Of a stretch of 36,087 nucleotides of DNA, positions 7,610 to 16,526 are shown in pieces. The stretch is from an uncultured Erysipelotrichaceae bacterium (GTDB lineage: Bacteria > Bacillota_I > Bacilli_A > RF39 > UBA660), in NCBI GenBank assembly GCA_902768065.1, contig CACXJP010000006.1:1-36087 (forward strand). The letters are read 5' to 3'. The notes under the pieces are model-generated. The model was not told the origin of the DNA, ran no database searches, and worked only from the letters and a program-made list of their open reading frames with translations. A program made the translations under genes and the position numbers. Position 1 is the first letter of the stretch, and each line of letters starts with the position of its first letter.

Positions 7610-8545
7610 ATGAATAAAGAAAAAATAAGAAGTATTATTAGATTTATAAAAAGACTAGTAAAAGAAAGACAAAAATATTTAGTTATTTATATACTTGGTT
7701 TTATAACAGGAATAATATTTTTACTATCAATTATAAGTATTTTTATTCCTTCAAAAAGATTTTTAATAAATAATCCAATAGTTACAATATCCATTATTGT
7801 GATATCTCTATTAATAAACATAATAATGTTTAGTCTATTTATTAAATATCAGAAAATAGTAGATTTAAATGATACATTAGAAGACTTAGAAAAAGAAAAG
7901 AACATCAAAGAATCTTTATTTCATTTAAATCATGAAATTAAGAATCCTCTCGCAGTCGTAAACGGATACTTAGATATGATAGATAAAACAAGTGATAAAA
8001 ACAAAATAGAAAGATATCAACAAATAATAAAAACAGAAGTAAAAAGAAGTATTAAAATTATAAATGATTTTTCATCATTTGGCAGATTAAAAAATATTGA
8101 TAAAGAACCTGTAGACTTATCATTAATATTTGAAGACATTATATATACATTTAAGTCATTAATAAAGAAAGTAAATGGAATTATTCATTATGAAAATAAA
8201 GATGAATTATATATAGAAGGAGATTATGAGAGATTAAAACAAGCATTTATTAATATAATAAAAAACTCTATTGAATCAAAAGATAAGGATTATTTAATAA
8301 TAGATATTAAAGTAAAAAAACTAAAGAAAAGTTTTAAAATAACAATTATAGATAATGGAAAGGGAATGAGTAATGATGTTTTAAATCATATAGGTGAGGT
8401 ATTTTATTCAACCAAACACTCAGGTACAGGAATAGGTATAGCATATATAAAAAAAATAATTGAACTCCATAAGGGGAAAATAGTTTATAAATCAAAAGAA
8501 AAAGAAGGTACAACAATAATTATTAACCTTCCTTCTTTAGACTAA
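7610..8545 (+). CDS. Orphan membrane sensor histidine kinase
   Basis: A 311-residue kinase with two membrane helices (about 24-47 and 57-79) and hardly any extracellular loop, then a short coiled linker. The H-box is NHEIKNPLAVVNGYLDM (phospho-acceptor His108). The N-box is INIIKNSIES (Asn219), the G1 box DNGKG (248-252) and the G2 box GTGIG (272-276). The H-box wording resembles sporulation-type kinases (KinB/KinE class), which is suggestive given yqfCD nearby. No response regulator is adjacent. GGTGAAAG favours the ATG at 7610 over an in-frame ATG at 7598. Confidence 0.9.
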   Translation: MNKEKIRSIIRFIKRLVKERQKYLVIYILGFITGIIFLLSIISIFIPSKRFLINNPIVTISIIVISLLINIIMFSLFIKYQKIVDLNDTLEDLEKEKNIKESLFHLNHEIKNPLAVVNGYLDMIDKTSDKNKIERYQQIIKTEVKRSIKIINDFSSFGRLKNIDKEPVDLSLIFEDIIYTFKSLIKKVNGIIHYENKDELYIEGDYERLKQAFINIIKNSIESKDKDYLIIDIKVKKLKKSFKITIIDNGKGMSNDVLNHIGEVFYSTKHSGTGIGIAYIKKIIELHKGKIVYKSKEKEGTTIIINLPSLD

Positions 8546-8778
8546 TAAAAGTAGTTATTTTCAATAGGATAATTTGGATATACTGGATAAACCGGATATA
8601 CAGGATATGGTTGGTAATAACTACCATTATTAATCTGATTATTATTCGCAATACCATAACCTAATGCAGTACCAGCAAGACCTCCAATTAAAAATGGAGC
8701 AAAGAAGAATCTATCATCTTCTTCGTTCATCATATATTGATCGCTATAATTATTCATATAATGATTTTGATTATACAT
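8542..8778 (-). CDS. Small Tyr/Asn/Pro-rich protein with a glycine-zipper helix
   Basis: A 78-residue protein, not recognised. It has a polar Tyr/Asn-rich N-terminus, a hydrophobic FLIGGLAGTALGYGIA segment (glycine zipper, possible membrane helix) and a C-terminal run of YPVYP-type repeats. The make-up recalls small spore-coat or surface proteins of Bacilli; this is inference only. A strong GGGAGG site lies at 8785-8790 on the minus strand, six bases from the start. It is convergent with the histidine kinase and overlaps its stop by four bases. Confidence 0.72.
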   Translation of the reverse strand: MYNQNHYMNNYSDQYMMNEEDDRFFFAPFLIGGLAGTALGYGIANNNQINNGSYYQPYPVYPVYPVYPNYPIENNYFY

Positions 8779-8880
8779 ATTATTCCTCCCTATAATATAT
8801 TATTTAAAAATAATCTCAACGAATAGGCAAATAAATAAGATAGTCTTTTATTTTTACTAGAAATTATATAAAATATATAG

Positions 8881-8886
8881 TATAAT
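8881..8886 (+). promoter_or_regulatory. Probable -10 box for rluB
   Basis: A perfect TATAAT lies about 31 bases before the rluB start. No convincing -35 is seen at the right distance, so confidence is limited. Confidence 0.4.
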
Positions 8887-8916
8887 ATGTAAAGTTTATT
8901 AAAAAGAGGGATTAGT

Positions 8917-9630
8917 ATGGAAAGATTACAAAAAGTGATTGCAGCATCAGGATTAACATCTAGAAGAAAAGCAGAAGAATTAATAAAACAAGGAAAAGTT
9001 AAAGTAAATGGTAAAGTAGTAAATGAGCTTGGTACTAAAGTTAATACAAGCGACGAAATAATAGTAGATAATAAGATATTAGAGATAGAGTCAAAGGAAT
9101 ATTATTTATTTAATAAACCAAGAGGGGTTATTACATCAACAAGTGATGATAAGGGAAGAAAAATAGTAACTGATTATATAAATACAAGTGCTAGAATATT
9201 CCCAGTTGGTAGACTTGACTATGATACAACAGGAGTGTTATTGCTAACAAATGATGGAGAATTTGCTAATATATTAACTCATCCAAAAAATAATATAGAA
9301 AAAGTATATCTTGCTAAACTAGAAGGAATAATAAAAAAAGAACAAATTGATGAATTAAAAAATGGGGTATTACTAGATAATGTATTAGTAAAGGCATCTA
9401 GAGTAAAATTAAGAAAAGTAAATAAGGAATCAAATTCTTGTATGGTAGAAATTACAATTCATGAAGGAAAAAATCATCAAGTAAAAAGAATGTTTGAAAG
9501 TGTTGGATATAGAGTAGATAAATTAACAAGAAAAAGATTAGATATCTTTACGACAGAAAATTTAAAGTCAGGAGAATATAGAAAATTAACTCCAAAAGAA
9601 GTGCAAATTATTTACAGCTATAAAAAATAG
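8917..9630 (+). CDS. rluB: 23S rRNA pseudouridine synthase, RsuA/RluB family
   Basis: A 237-residue protein with an N-terminal S4 RNA-binding domain (RLQKVIAASGLTSRRKAEELI) followed by the pseudouridine synthase domain. That domain holds LFNKPRGVITS and the catalytic motif GRLDYDTTG (Asp101), plus the late motif EGKNHQVKRMFE. RluB modifies a uridine in domain V of 23S rRNA; RsuA and RluE are alternatives in the same family, but Firmicutes proteins of this type are usually RluB. GAGGG precedes the ATG. It is transcribed alone and ends at a bidirectional terminator. Confidence 0.92.
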   Translation: MERLQKVIAASGLTSRRKAEELIKQGKVKVNGKVVNELGTKVNTSDEIIVDNKILEIESKEYYLFNKPRGVITSTSDDKGRKIVTDYINTSARIFPVGRLDYDTTGVLLLTNDGEFANILTHPKNNIEKVYLAKLEGIIKKEQIDELKNGVLLDNVLVKASRVKLRKVNKESNSCMVEITIHEGKNHQVKRMFESVGYRVDKLTRKRLDIFTTENLKSGEYRKLTPKEVQIIYSYKK

Positions 9631-9658
9631 AGTTATCAAATGATAACTCTTTTCTTTT
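9629..9658 (+). terminator. Bidirectional terminator between rluB and the ferredoxin gene
   Basis: AGAGTTATC (9629-9637) pairs with GATAACTCT (9642-9650) around AAAT, followed by TTTCTTTT. It separates convergent genes. Confidence 0.8.
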
Positions 9659-9845
9659 ACATTTCTTCAATTGCACTAGTTGGGCAAGATTCAATTGCTT
9701 CTCTAGCATTTTCTTCTTTATCTTCACTTACTTCTTCATTAACAGCCTCAGATAAACCTTCATCATTGATTTTAAATAATTCTTCATCGATTTGTTCACA
9801 AGCACCACAACCGATACAAGCATCTTGATTAACTTTTATTTTCAT
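9657..9845 (-). CDS. Small [4Fe-4S] ferredoxin
   Basis: A 62-residue acidic protein with CIGCGAC (Cys10, 13, 16) and a distant CP (Cys54), the four ligands of a single [4Fe-4S] cluster. Between them lies the usual EELFKINDEG segment. This is the monocluster ferredoxin of Firmicutes (Bacillus Fer type), a low-potential electron carrier. An upstream in-frame ATG (9863) would place the AAGGAAGGA ribosome site inside the gene, so the start at 9845 is chosen. Partner enzymes are not in the window. Confidence 0.93.
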   Translation of the reverse strand: MKIKVNQDACIGCGACEQIDEELFKINDEGLSEAVNEEVSEDKEENAREAIESCPTSAIEEM

Positions 9846-9991
9846 TTTATTCCTTCCTTTCATTACAATTATATATTAAAAAATAATAGTAGTAAAGATA
9901 TAAAAAAATACTTTAAAAGTGTAAAGTTAAAATTATTCTGCTTTTTTAATTGAAATACATGTGTTAAAATTATAGTAAGAAGGTGAATAGT

Positions 9992-10900
9992 ATGAGAAGA
10001 ATGGACAGATATAAAGATGAACAAACTCAGACTGAAAAAAGATCAGAAAAAAATAGAGATTTATATCAAAATACAAATAAATATACTAATATCACCGATG
10101 TAACAAATGCGAACGTATATGAAATAAATAGTGAAAGAAAAGAAGGAAGAACATCAAGAGAGAACTATCACCAGTTAAAAAAATATCAAAATGTAGAAGA
10201 AGTTCCAAAAGTAAAGAAGGATCTCGAGGATTTTAAGTATTTATATCAAAGAAATGAAAAAAAAGTATATGATATAAATTCCGTATTAGAAAATGCCAGA
10301 AAAAACAAGAAAGAAAAAGATGATTTAGAAGAAAAAAGAAAACTAAAGCATACAAGCTATAATGTTTTATCGGGTGTTAATTTGGAAGAATTACTAAAGT
10401 ATCGAGAGGAAAAGAAGAATAGAGCAGTAACAGAAGAAGAAAAGGAAATTCGTGAGTTAGTAGATACAATTGCTTCTAAAACTCTAGCAGGAGAAATAGA
10501 TAAAGCAACATCAGTTGACTTATTAAGTGATTTAATGGCAACAAATATGCTAGATAAGGTAGAAGCTCCAGAAAAAATGGGCGATGATAATCAAGAAAAA
10601 GAAGAGGAAAAATCTGATCAAGAACCAGAACAGGTAAAAGAAGAAATCTCTGATAATTTAGAAGATATAACTTTATCAGATCAAATAAAACAAATAGATG
10701 AAGAAATGACAACAGGATTCAAAGACAAAAAGATAGATACAGACTTTTATACTAGAAGTATGGATTTATCAGAAGAAGACTTTGATATGGACAATGAATT
10801 TGTAGATAAAAAATTACCATTTGTTGTTAAATTATTAATATTTATCTTGATAACTGCCGTAATAGCAGTAGCTGCATACTTTATACACCAAAAAATGTAA
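9992..10900 (+). CDS. Tail-anchored, highly charged protein of unknown function
   Basis: A 302-residue protein, not recognised. About 270 residues are very hydrophilic and rich in Lys, Glu and Asp, with probable coiled-coil stretches (around 75-160) and an acidic patch (about 195-225). A single C-terminal helix (LLIFILITAVIAVAAYFI) ends almost at the last residue, so it should be anchored with its bulk in the cytoplasm. A GTG at 9983 lies in the AGGTG ribosome site; the ATG at 9992 is the start. It may be a membrane scaffold or division-associated protein, but no motif proves this. Confidence 0.7.
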   Translation: MRRMDRYKDEQTQTEKRSEKNRDLYQNTNKYTNITDVTNANVYEINSERKEGRTSRENYHQLKKYQNVEEVPKVKKDLEDFKYLYQRNEKKVYDINSVLENARKNKKEKDDLEEKRKLKHTSYNVLSGVNLEELLKYREEKKNRAVTEEEKEIRELVDTIASKTLAGEIDKATSVDLLSDLMATNMLDKVEAPEKMGDDNQEKEEEKSDQEPEQVKEEISDNLEDITLSDQIKQIDEEMTTGFKDKKIDTDFYTRSMDLSEEDFDMDNEFVDKKLPFVVKLLIFILITAVIAVAAYFIHQKM

Positions 10901-10902
10901 CT

Positions 10903-10930
10903 AAAAAAGAGAAAAAATTCTCTTTTTTTT
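10903..10930 (+). terminator. Intrinsic terminator after the tail-anchored protein gene
   Basis: AAAAAAGAGAA (10903-10913) pairs with TTCTCTTTTTT (10918-10928), loop AAAA, T run to 10930. Confidence 0.85.
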
Positions 10931-10990
10931 GAATTATATTTAATTATAACCTGATTTTTGGTATTATATTTATAAAGAGTGGTGTAGTAT

Positions 10991-11806
10991 ATGAATACAA
11001 AATTTATTGTAAATGATTATGCAATTATTTGGAATTTGCTTTTTCAAGCATCAATTTCAGAAAGTATATATAAATTAAAACAAAAACTATGGGATACATA
11101 TAAGGTAGAATATAATGAAACATACAAAGATAAGGAAGCAATTTTAAAAGATATAAAAAATTTCATCCCTAATAATGATACTATTTATAATTTTTTATTA
11201 GCAAATAAAAATTATGAGAGAATAAGGAAACAAGTAGAAAAATATCGCTTAGACATAATGAAGTTGTGGGATAAAAATAAAAGAATGACAAATCTATTAA
11301 TAAAAAATGTAATTAGAAAAGAATTACCAGATTATACTTTCTTTGTTGTTAATAAAGAACTAAATATTTTAGATCACTCTGTAACAGGTAGTATGATTAT
11401 TGGTAAAGAAATTGATAGCAAAAACCAATTAAGTATATTGTATGAGATTCTAATGCATATTGTAATGGATAATATAAAATATTATGAAGCAGAAGATAAA
11501 AGAATTAAAAGAGCAATTGTAGAACTTGCAGTTTTAAATGAATATCCAACAATGATTGATAAAAAGAGTCATTATTTAAGTGGTAATCCAGAACTATTAT
11601 CGATGAAAAGATGGTTATATCCATATTGGTTAATGTATTTAGGTGTACCACAAGATGAGTTTTTTAGTTATATGATGAGAGATAAACTATCATTTGAAAT
11701 TGATAAATATGCATATGAAAAAGAATTGAAAAAAATGGATATTGAAGAGTTTATTGGATTTTGTATTAGAAATAAAAAATACATAATAAGAGAAACAATT
11801 ATTTAA
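10991..11806 (+). CDS. Unrecognised 271-residue cytoplasmic protein upstream of polC
   Basis: No family recognised. It has no signal peptide or membrane helix, and its predicted character is mostly helical with many aromatic residues. A segment around residues 145-165 (LSILYEILMHIVMDNIKYYE) followed by RAIVELAVLNEYPTM has the feel of a helical regulator or a metal-free protease-like fold, but no HExxH or other catalytic motif is present. The ribosome site is weak (GTGGTG). It ends 23 bases before polC with no terminator between, so the two may share a transcript. Confidence 0.65.
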   Translation: MNTKFIVNDYAIIWNLLFQASISESIYKLKQKLWDTYKVEYNETYKDKEAILKDIKNFIPNNDTIYNFLLANKNYERIRKQVEKYRLDIMKLWDKNKRMTNLLIKNVIRKELPDYTFFVVNKELNILDHSVTGSMIIGKEIDSKNQLSILYEILMHIVMDNIKYYEAEDKRIKRAIVELAVLNEYPTMIDKKSHYLSGNPELLSMKRWLYPYWLMYLGVPQDEFFSYMMRDKLSFEIDKYAYEKELKKMDIEEFIGFCIRNKKYIIRETII

Positions 11807-11829
11807 AAACTAAGTACAGGGGGATTATT

Positions 11830-14800
11830 ATGGATAGTAAGATAAAAATATTATTAGATAAAATAAATATTGGAGAAGAAAATTTCCAATATTTTAATGA
11901 TGCAAAAATAACAAAAATTAAAGTAAACTCAAAGTCTAATAACTGGAATATTTTTATAGATAAAGAAAATTTATTACCAATAGAAGTATATAAAGAATTA
12001 GAAGAAAAAAAACATCTATTAGATGAAAAAGCCAATAAAATAGAATTAGTATATAATATTAGAAATCTAGATTTAAATATCTTACTATCATATTACAATT
12101 ATTTATTAGAATTACTTTCAGATGAATTAGGAGTAATAGAAATATTTGAAGATTCCCTAAAACTAGATGATGATTTTTTAATTATAGTAGTATCAAATGA
12201 AGTAGAAAAAGAAAAAATGTTGAAAGTTCTTCCTAAAATAGAAAAATTCTATAAAAAATTATCATATAATTTTAATATTGATGTGGTAATAAGAAAAGAA
12301 GAAAATATCTACGAAGAAATTCAAAATGAACTTAATAATATAGAGCTTCCTAAGGCAAAAGAAGAAAAACCAAAAGAGACAAAAGAAAAACCAGCAAAGA
12401 AACAATATAGAAGAGAAGCAGTAGATGAAAATAATATAATTGGAAGAGGAATAAAAGATGAACCAATAAAAATAAAAACAATTATTGGTGAAGATAATAA
12501 CGTTGTAATAGAATGTAAGGTTTTTGGAACAGACTTCTTTGAATCCTCAAGAACAGATTTTAAAATAATAACCTTAAAAGTTACTGACTATTCAGATAGT
12601 ATGTATGTAAAAGTTTTTGTAAGAGAAGATGAAGAATATCAAAGAATAAAAGGTGAATTAAAAGAAGGTAATTGGTATAAAATCAGAGGTGCATCAGTAA
12701 ATGATAAGTATTCTAAGGAATTAGTTATAAATGCCAGAGATATTTTAAAAATAGATTCAAAAGATACATCAGTAAAAGATACATCAGAAGAAAAAAGAGT
12801 GGAATTACATTGTCATACCAAAATGTCCCAAATGGATGGACTTGCAGATGAAGTTGATGTTATAAAACAGGCAATGAAATTTGGACATAAAGCAGTTGCA
12901 ATAACAGACCATAATGGAGTTCAAGGATTCCCACATGTATTTAATTTTGTAACATCTCATAATAAAAATTTAAAAGAAGGTGAGGAACCTTTTAAAGCAA
13001 TATATGGTGCAGAACTTGTAATGATTGATGATTCTGTGGATATTGTAATAAGACCAACAGATAAAGTAATGTTAGATGAGACTTTTGTTGTATTTGACTT
13101 TGAAACAACAGGTTTTAATGCCGGTGGCGCAGACTCTATTATTGAAATAGGTGCTGTAAAAATAAAAGACGGAAATATTATTGAAAAGTATGATGAACTA
13201 ATTAATCCTGGTAGACCTCTACCAAGTAAAATTGTTGAAGTCACAAACATTACAGATGAAATGTTAAAAGATAAAGATAATGAAGAAAATGCTATAAAAA
13301 GATTTATTGAGTGGTTTGGAGATTGTCCAATGGTTGCTCACAATGCTAAGTTTGATGTTTCATTCTTAGAAATGGCTTATAAAAAATATAATCTTGGAGA
13401 ATTTAAAAATCCAGTTATAGATACATTAGAATTATCAAGAACAATGGATAATACTTATGCAAGACACTCTCTATCAGCATTAGTAAAAAGATATGATGTT
13501 CCTTGGGATGAATCTGCTCACCATAGAGGAGATTATGATGCTGAAGGAACAGCTCTTGTTTTCCATAAAATGTTAAAGAAATTATCTAATCGTAATATAG
13601 ATATAATGAAAGATTTAGATAAATTAGTAGAAAAAGATGAAATATATAAATATGGACAACCTCATCATATAAATATACTTGTAAAAAATAAGGCTGGTCT
13701 AAAGAATTTGTTTAAGTTAGTATCTTTAGCTAATACAACGTATCTTTATAAGTCACCAAGGATACTAAGAAGTGTTATTGAAGAACATAGAGAAGGACTA
13801 CTTATTGGAAGTGGTTGCTATGAAAGTGAAGTGTTTAGACAAGCTAAATCAAAGAGTGATGATGAATTATCTAATATAATTAGATTCTATGATTATGTAG
13901 AAGTACAACCAGTTGAATGTTATGATCATTTACTACAGTCAAATGACTTTGCAACAAAAGCCGAAATAATTGCTTGTATTGAAAAAATAATAAGAGTTAC
14001 AAAAGAAGCAGGAAAAATAATTGTTGCAACAGGAGATGTTCATCATCTAACAAGAGATGATAAGATTTATAGAGAAATAATCGTTAATCAAAAAGTACCA
14101 GGTGGTGGAAGACATCCATTGGCAAGAAATGGTATTAAAAATATTCCATCTAATCACTTTAGAACAACAAATGAAATGATGGAAGATTTTAGTTTCCTAG
14201 ATCCAGATTTGGCACATGAAATTGTAATAGAAAATACTAATAAAATAGCAGATATGTGTGAAATAGTAGAAGTAATTATTGATACTGGTGGAATACCATT
14301 CTCACCACGAGTTAAATCAGATGATGGTAAAAGCTATCTAGACTGTCCCGTTGTAGTTACTGAACTTGTTTACACAAAAGCAAAAGACTGGTACGGAGAA
14401 TCACTTCCATATATGATTGAAGAAAGAATTTCTACAGAATTGTATGGAGATATAGTCTTTAAAATAATAAAAGAAAGACACAAAGATGATAAATTATCAG
14501 AAGAAGAATATGAAAAAGTAATTCATAAGGAATTACATGATGAGATATTAAAAGGATCAGAAAATGTTAAAAAGATGGTAACTGAATATGTTAAAGTTAC
14601 TCAACCTGAATTAGAAGGTAAAGATTTAGAAAAACAAGTAAAAAAAGTACTAGGTGGAGTAATAGGTGGAGGTTTTGATCCAATATATCTTATTTCTCAA
14701 CGTTTAGTTAAGCATTCAAATGATGAAGGATACTTGGTAGGATCACGTGGTTCTGTAGGATCATCCTTTGTTGCAACTATGATGGGTATTACAGAAGTAA

Positions 14801-16449
14801 ATCCACTTCCTGCTCATTATAGATGTGAAAAATGTAAGTTAAGCATATTTGATGATGAAGAAGGAAACCCCCTAGGAGCAACATATTCATCAGGTTTCGA
14901 CTTACCTGATCATGAATGCCCAAATTGTAAAATACCAATGTTAAAAGATGGACAAGATATGCCATTCGCAACATTCTTAGGATTTAATGCCGACAAAGTA
15001 CCAGATATAGATTTGAACTTTTCAGATTTAAATCAAGCATCAGCCCATGCATACACAAAAGTATTATTTGGTGAAGATAATGTCTATCGTGCAGGTACAA
15101 TTGGTACAGTAGCAGATAAAACAGCCTTTGGCTTTGTAAAAGGATATTTTGAAGATAAAGAAATAACAGATGTTAGAACTGCAGAAATAGAACGACTTGC
15201 AATAGGATGTACTGGAGTAAAAAGAACAACAGGACAACATCCAGGAGGAATCGTTGTTATTCCAGACTATATGGAAGTATCAGACTTTACTCCATTCCAA
15301 TTTCCTGCAGAGGATGCAACCGCAGAGTGGAGAACAACTCACTTTGATTATCACTCAATTGATCAGTGTTTATTAAAACTAGATATTTTGGGTCACTCAG
15401 ATCCAACTCAATTGAGACTGATTCAAATGCAATCAAATACAGATATTTTAAAAGTTCCATTAGATGATAAAGAAACAATGTCAATATTTACAAAAACAGA
15501 TGCCCTAGGTGTTACTAAGGAACAAATAATGTGTAATACCGGAACTCTTGGGATTCCCGAGTTTGGAACACCATTTACAATAAAATTAGTAGAAGACACT
15601 AAACCAACAACATTTGCCGAACTTATTAAAATTTCAGGATTATCTCATGGTACTGATGTATGGCTTGGAAATGCCCAAGAACTAATTCAAAATAATATTG
15701 TTCCGTTTAAAGAAACAATTGGTTGTCGTGATGATATTATGGTTTATTTAATGTATCATGGCCTAGAACCAATTAAAGCCTTTAAAATAATGGAGTTTGT
15801 TCGTAAAGGAAGAGCATCAAAACCAAAAGATAAAGAGTTATGGCAAGAATATGAACAGTTGATGAAAGATGCAAAGATTCCAGATTGGTTTATAGGTTCA
15901 TGTGCAAAGATAAAATACATGTTCCCAAAAGCTCATGCCGCAGCATATGTAATTTCAGCATTTAGAATTGCATGGTATAAAGTACATATGCCAGTATATT
16001 TCTATTCATCATGGTATTCATCAAAAGCAACAGATGTAGATGTTGAAAATATGATTAAAGGATATCAATCAATTAAAGCAAGAATAGAAGATATTCAAGA
16101 AAAAGGATATGAGGCAACAAATAAAGAAAATGGTCAAGCTGAATCTCTAAAAGTAGCCCTAGAAGCAACTGCAAGAGGAATAAAATTCCTAAATGTAGAT
16201 TTATATGAATCAGATGCAACAGTATGGATAGCAAAAAATGATACAGAAATCTATCCACCATTTAATGCTATAGATGGACTTGGAGATACAGTTGCAAAGA
16301 ACATAGTAAAAGAAAGAGAAAAAGGTAAATTCATAAGTATCGAAGATGTTCAAAAAAGAGCAAAAATATCTCAAACATTAATAGATAAGATGAAAGAAAT
16401 GGGTATTTTAAAAGATTTACCAGATTCAAATCAATTATCATTATTCTAA
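11830..16449 (+). CDS. polC: DNA polymerase III alpha subunit, PolC type
   Basis: A 1539-residue replicative polymerase of low-GC Gram-positives. The order of domains is an N-terminal domain and charged linker; an OB fold (from about 215); the PHP domain (VELHCHTKMSQMDG, about 324, with TDHNGVQGFP); the inserted proofreading exonuclease (FDFETTGF, Asp/Glu near 421-424); the zinc module CEKC...CPNC (about 998-1036); and the catalytic palm PDIDLNFSD (about 1058). It ends in QLSLF, a beta-clamp binding motif. It copies the chromosome with 3'-5' proofreading. In Bacillus polC directly precedes rimP; here six kilobases of other genes intervene. Confidence 0.98.
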   Translation: MDSKIKILLDKINIGEENFQYFNDAKITKIKVNSKSNNWNIFIDKENLLPIEVYKELEEKKHLLDEKANKIELVYNIRNLDLNILLSYYNYLLELLSDELGVIEIFEDSLKLDDDFLIIVVSNEVEKEKMLKVLPKIEKFYKKLSYNFNIDVVIRKEENIYEEIQNELNNIELPKAKEEKPKETKEKPAKKQYRREAVDENNIIGRGIKDEPIKIKTIIGEDNNVVIECKVFGTDFFESSRTDFKIITLKVTDYSDSMYVKVFVREDEEYQRIKGELKEGNWYKIRGASVNDKYSKELVINARDILKIDSKDTSVKDTSEEKRVELHCHTKMSQMDGLADEVDVIKQAMKFGHKAVAITDHNGVQGFPHVFNFVTSHNKNLKEGEEPFKAIYGAELVMIDDSVDIVIRPTDKVMLDETFVVFDFETTGFNAGGADSIIEIGAVKIKDGNIIEKYDELINPGRPLPSKIVEVTNITDEMLKDKDNEENAIKRFIEWFGDCPMVAHNAKFDVSFLEMAYKKYNLGEFKNPVIDTLELSRTMDNTYARHSLSALVKRYDVPWDESAHHRGDYDAEGTALVFHKMLKKLSNRNIDIMKDLDKLVEKDEIYKYGQPHHINILVKNKAGLKNLFKLVSLANTTYLYKSPRILRSVIEEHREGLLIGSGCYESEVFRQAKSKSDDELSNIIRFYDYVEVQPVECYDHLLQSNDFATKAEIIACIEKIIRVTKEAGKIIVATGDVHHLTRDDKIYREIIVNQKVPGGGRHPLARNGIKNIPSNHFRTTNEMMEDFSFLDPDLAHEIVIENTNKIADMCEIVEVIIDTGGIPFSPRVKSDDGKSYLDCPVVVTELVYTKAKDWYGESLPYMIEERISTELYGDIVFKIIKERHKDDKLSEEEYEKVIHKELHDEILKGSENVKKMVTEYVKVTQPELEGKDLEKQVKKVLGGVIGGGFDPIYLISQRLVKHSNDEGYLVGSRGSVGSSFVATMMGITEVNPLPAHYRCEKCKLSIFDDEEGNPLGATYSSGFDLPDHECPNCKIPMLKDGQDMPFATFLGFNADKVPDIDLNFSDLNQASAHAYTKVLFGEDNVYRAGTIGTVADKTAFGFVKGYFEDKEITDVRTAEIERLAIGCTGVKRTTGQHPGGIVVIPDYMEVSDFTPFQFPAEDATAEWRTTHFDYHSIDQCLLKLDILGHSDPTQLRLIQMQSNTDILKVPLDDKETMSIFTKTDALGVTKEQIMCNTGTLGIPEFGTPFTIKLVEDTKPTTFAELIKISGLSHGTDVWLGNAQELIQNNIVPFKETIGCRDDIMVYLMYHGLEPIKAFKIMEFVRKGRASKPKDKELWQEYEQLMKDAKIPDWFIGSCAKIKYMFPKAHAAAYVISAFRIAWYKVHMPVYFYSSWYSSKATDVDVENMIKGYQSIKARIEDIQEKGYEATNKENGQAESLKVALEATARGIKFLNVDLYESDATVWIAKNDTEIYPPFNAIDGLGDTVAKNIVKEREKGKFISIEDVQKRAKISQTLIDKMKEMGILKDLPDSNQLSLF

Positions 16450-16473
16450 AAAGACAGATAAAATCTGTCTTTT
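16449..16473 (+). terminator. Intrinsic terminator after polC
   Basis: AAAAGACAGAT (16449-16459) pairs with ATCTGTCTTTT (16463-16473), 11 bp with a 3-base loop. Confidence 0.82.
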
Positions 16474-16526
16474 ATAATGGAATAATCTAAATAATAGTGA
16501 TAGAATAAAGCTAAGGAGGAGAGAAA

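Noticed and set aside
9983..9991. GTG at 9983 as the start of the tail-anchored protein gene
   Set aside because: The GTG is part of the AGGTG ribosome site that serves the ATG at 9992.
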